In this document: positions 58,401 through 64,000 of the stretch, piece after piece
Layout of the letters: every line of letters starts with the position of its first letter
Position numbering within the stretch: the first letter of the stretch is position 1
NCBI GenBank assembly: GCA_910589415.1
Contig: OU342634.1
Span: 38,370,723-38,434,722 of the forward strand
From: Malachius bipustulatus
Taxonomy: Eukaryota; Arthropoda; Insecta; Coleoptera; Melyridae
Direction: 5' to 3'
Length of the DNA stretch: 64,000 nucleotides
Made by a program: the position numbers and the translations under genes
Notes under the pieces: model-generated
The model's input: the letters and a program-made list of their open reading frames with translations, nothing else
The model's database searches: none
What the model was told of the DNA's origin: nothing

Positions 58401-61400
58401 TATGAAATGGAAATTTCAACAATGTTCAAAACAATAATCGTTGCGGGGAAACATATCCGATAATATTATTCAAAATCTATTTTAGTTGCATTGCTGAGCT
58501 CGAATTTGAACAACGATGCCACATTGAAAAATTTTGTTGAACTCAGAGAATAGGTAAACTTTGAATGCCTGTAATTCCGTTCCCGATAATAATAAAAATA
58601 AAAAGCAAACGCTATCGTAATAGTTATGTCAAATCATGTGCTTTGCCAGTGGAGGTTTTCTAAATTTGACTGCCGTTTTGATTTAAAGTTTAGAAAAAGG
58701 ACACCCTATATCTCGGTAACGAAGCCGAGGAAACCATTTTTGTTTTAAATTTACAGTCTTTCTGAACATCCTCTACAACACCCTGTATTCCGTGTCCGCC
58801 ATTTCGGGATCACCCTGTATAAAGTATACATATTTTTATCCAACATTTGCGAAATATCTATCCAAAATATTTAGGTTCAGTTTTGAATTTCTCAATTTTT
58901 TAGGAAAACACTACGCCAACAAGTCATTATCCACGTTTATTGTTGCTCTGTTGTGTTTCTGGGTTAACCGGAATAATGATTTGTGGCTCTGGAGAACTTC
59001 TTAAGAACCAAGTAACTGTTAAAGTAATTTGTTGCGATCTCTGAAGATAATCTTCACTTTTGTCTTTCAGTCGGAAATTTATTTCGCAAAACTGTGCAAC
59101 GTAAAATGGTTCAGATGGGATCGGAGAAACAAGCAAATGTATCTCATATTGATGTTATTCATGTTGGAACCACTTACGATTGAGTCCTTTGGCATATTGG
59201 TACTGGATTTAAATTTGGTTGTTAAGGTATGAAAACTTTGTTTCTGAAAATATGATTAATATAAAAAAAAATATTTGAAAATTAGACAAAGGCAAGCGGT
59301 GTGTCGCAAATAAAAGGTATGATCCTTTTTTGTTAAACTCAATATATTTCGATCTTAATTTAGATCTTCATCGAGAACGATTAAGATTACGATTGTGTGT
59401 ACACCTCGCTGTGGTGCTCCTTCTTGAATATAGTTTTTCTGGTGAACCAAGTAAAATTTTGTTTCAAATTAATTGCTAACGTGTACTATAATACTTGTGA
59501 GAGTGTTTCGCCATCTTCTGTACCTGAAGTGAGCTATCCAAGTTGGCTAATTTCTGACGGATACATAATTATTTACTCGAGCAATTCAAGAAACCATTGA
59601 ATTATTTCTCTTGTTGTTATCATTATTCGTACCAATCTCGTATCCTTATCGGGTGACGTTGATATCAGCCTGTGTTTTGAAGTTCAATTCCGAAGTCAGC
59701 TGTTCATTGTTGTTGTTTACATTCATCATGCCTAATTATTGCTCGATTTGTGACAGTGCCATAACACCTACAACCCCATCTGTTAAATGTAATGGATTGT
59801 GCAGGAAATCATCGCACATAAAGTGTTTGAGCCTTGATGAAGTTGAACTTAGATCTCCGACCTTCCAAACCAACTGGAGATGTCCGAATTGCGTCAGACC
59901 AAAAATTCCCTCCCAGATATCCATAATAGAACAAGCTATGAAGACACAGTTTGAGACGTTCAAGTCCACCATTATGCAGGTGATTACCCTGGAATTTTCT
60001 AAGATTAATAGCAGGCTGGACGCATTGGAGATCAATGTTGGTACAATGAAGAAAGAGTTGAGTGAGCTGAAAACGACTACGTCGGCTGATAAGCACGAGA
60101 GTAATCCATCATCGGGAGCAGGGCTTGGAGTAAATGTTGATGACTTGGTTTCCGAGATCAGGGATCGCAATCAGCGATGTTATAATGTGATCTTATTCAA
60201 CATTCCGGAGTCAAATGCCGTATCCTCACAGGGTAGAGTGTTGGAAGATCGGGATAAAATCAACGGGATCCTGGCACCTCTGGGATCCTTCAATCAACCT
60301 AAAAAGGTAATACGTATCGGTTCTGTTAGTGTAAATAAAATTAGACCCCTGAAGATTACCTACGAGACCGAAAAGGAGGCAAGAGATGTTTTGCGTTCAA
60401 ACAAGCGGAGTGCTGACAGGGAACATCACTTTCACGCTGATCTTACCGCAGCCCAACGTAAGACGGTTAGAACTGTTGTCCAGGAGTTCCGTGACAGGAT
60501 AGCGAAGGGGGAGCAGGACATTGTCTTGAAATATCGAGATAACATCCCTTATATTATTAAACAAAGGAAGACTGGTTCAGTGGAGCCAAAGAACTAACTA
60601 TTGCCCAACAAACTGATTTTATATGTTATTTTCAAAATGTACGTGGATTGAGGACAAAGTCTTCCGATTTTTACCTTAGTTCGAGTGTCAAGGAATTCGA
60701 TTGTGTTGGTGTAAGTAGTTGAAACTTGGCTCTCTGAAGATATCTCTAGTTCTGAATACTTCATGGATGATTATACAGTCTTTCGCAAAGACTGTCAGTT
60801 TGATTTGACCGAAAAGACTCGTGGGGGTGGTGTCATCTTGGCGGTGAGAAAGTCGTTTATCACATCTAGCTTGAATCTAGATCTTCTATGTAATTTAGTT
60901 CCGTCAATTGCGTCAATATCTAGAGATTGCGATTTTAATGCGGATAGTTTGTCTACTGTTTTGGCTGTGTCCATCCGAAGCCTCTAATCTTGAGTTGTTG
61001 ATCACCGTGTATGCACTGTGCTTTTTCTTTTTTTTTTGTCTTTATTTTGTTCACACAATTGTTGTACATATTATTGATTGTTGTTGTGTCTATATAAAAT
61101 TGTCCTGTAATTGGATCATGTATCTGTTGGGCAATAAATATTATTATTATTATTATTCATCAGGAGGACTGTAATTATAAGAAATCAATATTTTTTCAAA
61201 AAATCTTAAGATAAATACTTACAACAAATGATCAAAATAAAATTAATTAAAAATTAAAAATTCTCATCAAAATTATTCATAAATGTTGATATTTATAAAT
61301 AGTAAATGGTTTTTTGGCATAAATTTACAACACAAAAATTTGAACTTTATTAACATTACCTTATGAAGATTTTTAAGATTTTAAAGATGCTAATTTTATT

Positions 61401-61708
61401 TTGATCATTTGTTGTAAGTATTTATCTTAAGATTTTTTGAAAAAAATATTGATTTCTTATAATTACAGTCCTCCTGATGAAGATCTAAATTAAGATCGAA
61501 ATATATTGAGTTTAACAAAAAAGGATCATACCTCTTATTTGCGACACACTGCTTGCCTTTATCTAATTTTCAAATAATTAAAAATAACGGTGGTTTACTA
61601 CATTCATAATTAAAAAAAATATATATATTTTGTATTGAATTTCAGATCTCTAGTAAAGCATATTCTACAGCTGCCGTTCTTGCAAGATTTAGAAACTCAC
61701 CAAACTGA
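55446..61708 (+). CDS. Odorant receptor OR-E, seven exons, 398 aa, intact
   Basis: Exons: 55446-55476, 55548-55735, 55799-56334, 56934-57036, 58904-59023, 59071-59226 and 61646-61708. All junctions are GT/AG and the frame is open. Exon 3 is 536 nt, 9 nt longer than in the paralogues, because GTTTACAAT is repeated just before helix 3 (RTVYNVYIHMCLTIV), adding three residues. Otherwise the protein follows OR-A closely, with SDIEDPYH, HRRWDTDESLLSDRYYQN, WFRWDRRNKQ and AYSTAAVLARF. The last intron, about 60 bp in the paralogues, is 2.4 kb here because a fold-back element with a LINE inside has inserted (59274-61574). Correct joining of the 63-nt last exon now depends on removing that insertion. 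Confidence 0.85.
58184..58817. mobile_element. Fold-back element in OR-E intron 4
   Basis: The 634-bp element has terminal inverted repeats of about 30 bp (CAGGATGATCCCGAAATGG) and TA on both sides (58182-58183 and 58818-58819). It ends 86 bp before exon 5. OR-D lacks it at the same place. Confidence 0.8.
59728..60597 (+). CDS. LINE ORF1 protein with PHD finger and coiled coil, 289 aa
   Basis: I place the start at MPNYCSICDSA (59728), because a PHD-like finger begins there: CSIC, C-NGLC, HIKC and CPNC spacing over about residues 5-55. Residues about 70-125 form a probable coiled coil (FSKINSRLDALEINVGTMKKELSEL). From about residue 150 comes an RRM-like/CTD region (RCYNVILFNIPES, GSVSVNKIRPLKITYE), as in L1- and CR1-type ORF1 proteins. 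The upstream in-frame methionine at 59611 would add 39 hydrophobic residues and is less likely. The protein would bind the element's RNA. The frame is fully open, but the rest of the element is defective. Confidence 0.75.
   Translation: MPNYCSICDSAITPTTPSVKCNGLCRKSSHIKCLSLDEVELRSPTFQTNWRCPNCVRPKIPSQISIIEQAMKTQFETFKSTIMQVITLEFSKINSRLDALEINVGTMKKELSELKTTTSADKHESNPSSGAGLGVNVDDLVSEIRDRNQRCYNVILFNIPESNAVSSQGRVLEDRDKINGILAPLGSFNQPKKVIRIGSVSVNKIRPLKITYETEKEARDVLRSNKRSADREHHFHADLTAAQRKTVRTVVQEFRDRIAKGEQDIVLKYRDNIPYIIKQRKTGSVEPKN
60605..60984 (+). pseudogene. LINE ORF2 remnant (start of endonuclease)
   Basis: The frame reads CYFQNVRGLRTKSSDFYL, FDCVGVSS and, after a 4-bp shift near 60717, ETWLSEDISSSEYFMDDYTV and KTRGGGVILAVRKSF. 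These are the first two motifs of an APE-type endonuclease. The sequence stops matching at about 60985, where an internal deletion joins it to the 3' UTR. Confidence 0.7.
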
Positions 61709-61754
61709 ATAGAATTCGTTGACAGCTCTACAACATATATGGGAATAATAATAT

Positions 61755-62497
61755 ACCGTGTGTCCCCGGATAGGTGAAACGACTCTTATAAAAGACAAAA
61801 TTTTTTTGATTTTTATTTTAATTTTTTGAGGTTGAGCCCTGCTTGGTTAAAGAATAATTTCTAACAAAATTTTAGTTTTGAAAAATCAAGCATGCCTTGG
61901 AAATTTCCAAGAAACCGATTTTTTTGTTGAGTAAAGTGCCTTTTATGTGGCAAATACGAAAAAAATGTTATTTGAAAAAGTTGTTAAGAATCAACATTTA
62001 GGCCCGTATACCAAATTTCAAAATCATAGGCCAACTTTTATTTTTTACATTTATTTTTATGTTTATTTCACAAATCAAATAATTTCATTTGTAACAAAGA
62101 CTGATATTGACAGATTGCTATTGCTATGGATACAATTTGGTTTTTTCATGGCAGTCTTTGTTACAAAATGAAATTCTTTGATTTGTGAAATAAAACATAA
62201 AAATAAATGAAAAAATTAAAAGTTGATCTATGATTTTGAAATTCTGTATAGGGACCTAAATGTTGATTCTGAACAACTTTTTCAAATAACATTTTGTCGT
62301 ATTTGCCACATAAAAGGGACTTTACTCAACAGAAAAACCGGTTTCTTGGAAATTTCCAAGGCATGCTTGATTTTTCAAAACTAAAATCTTGTTAGAAATT
62401 ACTATTTAGCCAAGCAGGGCTGAACCCGAAAAAAATTAAAATTGAAATCAAAAAAGTCTTTTATAAGAGTCGTTTCACCTATCCGGGGACACACGGT
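61755..62497. mobile_element. Fold-back element in the OR-E 3' UTR
   Basis: The ends ACCGTGTGTCCCCGGATAGG and complement flank a 743-bp palindromic element that starts 47 bp after the stop codon. AT (or TA, one base ambiguity) is duplicated. The uninterrupted sequence is seen after OR1 and OR-A (AATAATATGATGCAG). The 74-codon frame in its loop is not considered a gene. It separates the OR-E stop from the conserved CGTCTTAAAGACG-type hairpin. Confidence 0.8.
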
Positions 62498-63348
62498 ATG
62501 ATGCAGTTATACGAAAAATGGTTCGCCTTAAAGACGGATTCCTTTCAACTATTTTTGAAAATCGATTTATGTTCTTATATCAAGTAGGTATAGGAAGTTG
62601 TTTTAATATATAATCAAATTATGATAGTTATTAGATAGATAAATGGATATAATAATTACTGTAATATGATAAGTTTTTTGTAATTCCGTCAACAGTAATG
62701 AACGATTTGTTCAATAGTCTTAGATAATACATATACATATAAAATACATATCATTGCCGCATATTTGGTCAATCAAAATGTTCGAAATGTACCTATAATG
62801 GAAAAATTAATTATATTTATTGGAAAAAGATTTACGCTGCATTATTAATATCCCCTTAACCGTGTTAATAAAATTATTCATAGCCGATTTATGGCATGTA
62901 GGTACTTAATGACAAACTGCAAACTGGTACTTCGTTAAATTGGAAACGAAGAACGCCAAACTGATTTAAAAAAAAACGGACTCAGTGAAGATAATCGAGA
63001 TAGTTCGAGGTAACACGAGTTACCCCATGATCATACCTATATCATTTGAGTACGAGCTGCCAAAACTTGTTTTTCTGAAAGTGGAATTTAGAAGCCAGTA
63101 TACGAATATTGCCTTTAATATTAAAAAAGCTGTCTAATTTCGGCAAGCACATTTTTATTAGAAAGACTCCTTTAATGATTATTATAGTACTTCGTAAATG
63201 ACCATAATTATACTTATATCAATACACATTGTATCGATACACCTGTTACGACTTTTCTAGAAATAGTTAGCTATACTTAAAACACGCTAGTTTCAATCCA
63301 TATTATACTCTGTTGTGCACTTATTTAGGTACCTACTACTAATCCATC
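62498..63348. other. Spacer between OR-E and OR-F
   Basis: The first 100 bp are OR 3' flank. No gene or clear repeat is visible in the rest, and the conserved TATA-like block of the other ORs is not recognisable before OR-F. Confidence 0.4.
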
Positions 63349-64000
63349 ATGGATTATCATAACCTTTGTAAGATGAAAGGTAAGCTTGTTTATGTTTTAC
63401 TGATAACATCTGCACAACAAGATTTTTAGATGATCCGCTGCAATTGTTGGTAAAAATTAGTTTTCAACTTTTCTTAAACCCTCTATATCGTTTGTGCGTG
63501 CTGTTCTGTACAATTTTTATTGGTCACATTTTGTTTCTACACATACACGACAGCTGCAAAAGAGGAGACTTACAACTTCTCATTAATTACGGACCATCGT
63601 TTTTCGTAATGATCTATGTAAGTCGCAAATAAAAGAGAGGCTTGCTTGCTTTCTATAGCCTTTTCTAGTTAATTTTTTGTTTTCTTAATAATTTCAGGGC
63701 TTTTGCAACTTATTGGTAATTCTGCTTTTGGGCAATCAGATTATGGACCTAAATCTTCTAGTGAAGAAAACTGCTTATGATATTAGCAACGGTGGTGAAG
63801 AATTTAGTTCTAAAATTCGGAAAGAAATTTGGTATTTCAACCGGATTGTTTTTTTTCAATTAGTTTTAACTGTCATGACATTAATAACCATTTTCATTGA
63901 CATAGATGATCCATATCATATATATTATGCAATAACTTACTTCAAAGAACATTACCCTCAACATAGGATTATTTTGACCTTGATTTTCCATTTCACCCTT
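63349..64000 (+). CDS. Odorant receptor OR-F, exons 1-3 (runs off window)
   Basis: Exons: 63349-63379, 63430-63617 and 63698 to the window end. The first two have exactly the sizes of the other array genes and the same phases. The protein is clearly related but much more divergent: MDYHNLCKMK, DDPLQLLVKISFQLFLNPLY, NYGPSFFVMIYGFCNLL, EIWYFNRIVFFQLVLTVMT and DIDDPYHIYYAITYFKEHYP. No stop is seen up to base 64000. It is an older paralogue, and probably not part of the recent A-E expansion. Confidence 0.85.

Larger units (their letters stand above)
59373..61155 (+). mobile_element. Internally deleted non-LTR retrotransposon
   Basis: The insertion is flanked by TTCATC (59367-59372 and 61156-61161) and ends in AATAAA plus a (TTA)n tail. 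It keeps its 5' UTR, a full ORF1, the start of ORF2 and a 3' end. Most of the endonuclease and all of the reverse transcriptase are gone, with the join near 60985. It belongs to the same broad CR1/Jockey-like type as the LINE at 23309-28310, judging by the PHD finger in ORF1 and the tail. Confidence 0.8.
59274..61574. mobile_element. Fold-back element in OR-E intron 6, host of a LINE
   Basis: The ends TTTGAAAATTAGACAAAGGC and its complement start inverted repeats of about 100 bp. They continue on the right as a palindrome around 61162-61480 (CATCAGGAGGACTGTAATTA and its complement), centred near 61310. The left arm is cut by the LINE at 59373-61155. Without the LINE the element would be about 510 bp. 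Confidence 0.75.

Noticed and set aside
61947..62171. 74-codon frame in the loop of the 61755 element
   Set aside because: Palindromic sequence, no conserved features, and the two arms are mirror images.

Overview
The window is AT-rich animal nuclear DNA from an insect. Genes have short GT-AG exons in long introns, and most of the rest is transposon sequence. The recognisable host genes form one tandem array of insect odorant receptor (OR, 7tm_6 family) genes, all on the + strand. I suspect a beetle or another repeat-rich insect, but the sequence does not fix the order.

Each complete OR has seven coding exons of fixed size: 31, 188, 527, 103, 120, 156 and 63 nt, giving 395 aa. Exon 1 encodes only about ten residues. 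The last three exons carry the C-terminal part ending AYSTAAVLATF...SPN. In order the array holds: OR1 (exons 5-7 only, 2639-3091; the rest lies before the window); a decayed exon 3 (6275-6800); OR-A (9166-17060, intact); OR-B (20431-28857, intact); OR-C (33129-35507, exons 1-4 but no exons 5-7); OR-D (40024-46749, exon 3 split by an 860-bp transposon); OR-E (55446-61708, intact, 398 aa); and OR-F (63349 to the window end, a more divergent paralogue). OR-A and OR-B, with their upstream DNA, are a recent duplication of about 11 kb. Sequence between OR-D and OR-E repeats the flanks of OR-C without the gene, which suggests a lost copy.

The introns and spacers are full of mobile elements. Most numerous are long fold-back (palindromic) elements with CAGGGTG-type ends and TA target duplications; one keeps a Tc1/mariner-type transposase remnant. 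There is also a hAT-type MITE with an 8-bp duplication, a 5S-rRNA-like SINE, a tRNA-like SINE head and a KRBA2/Ginger-like integrase remnant. Several non-LTR retrotransposons are present: a nearly full-length CR1/Jockey-like element on the minus strand inside OR-B intron 4 (23309-28300) with another LINE nested in its ORF1; an RNase H-bearing LINE tail inside a fold-back element (43253-44405) and a 131-bp sister copy (48064-48194); and an internally deleted LINE inside a fold-back element in the last intron of OR-E (59274-61574).

The ORs are presumed to act as ligand-specific subunits with the co-receptor Orco in sensory neuron membranes. The transposons explain most of the structural differences between the paralogues: split exon, missing 3' exons, displaced promoter and inflated introns. 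All exon limits are read from splice motifs and paralogue comparison, without transcript data.
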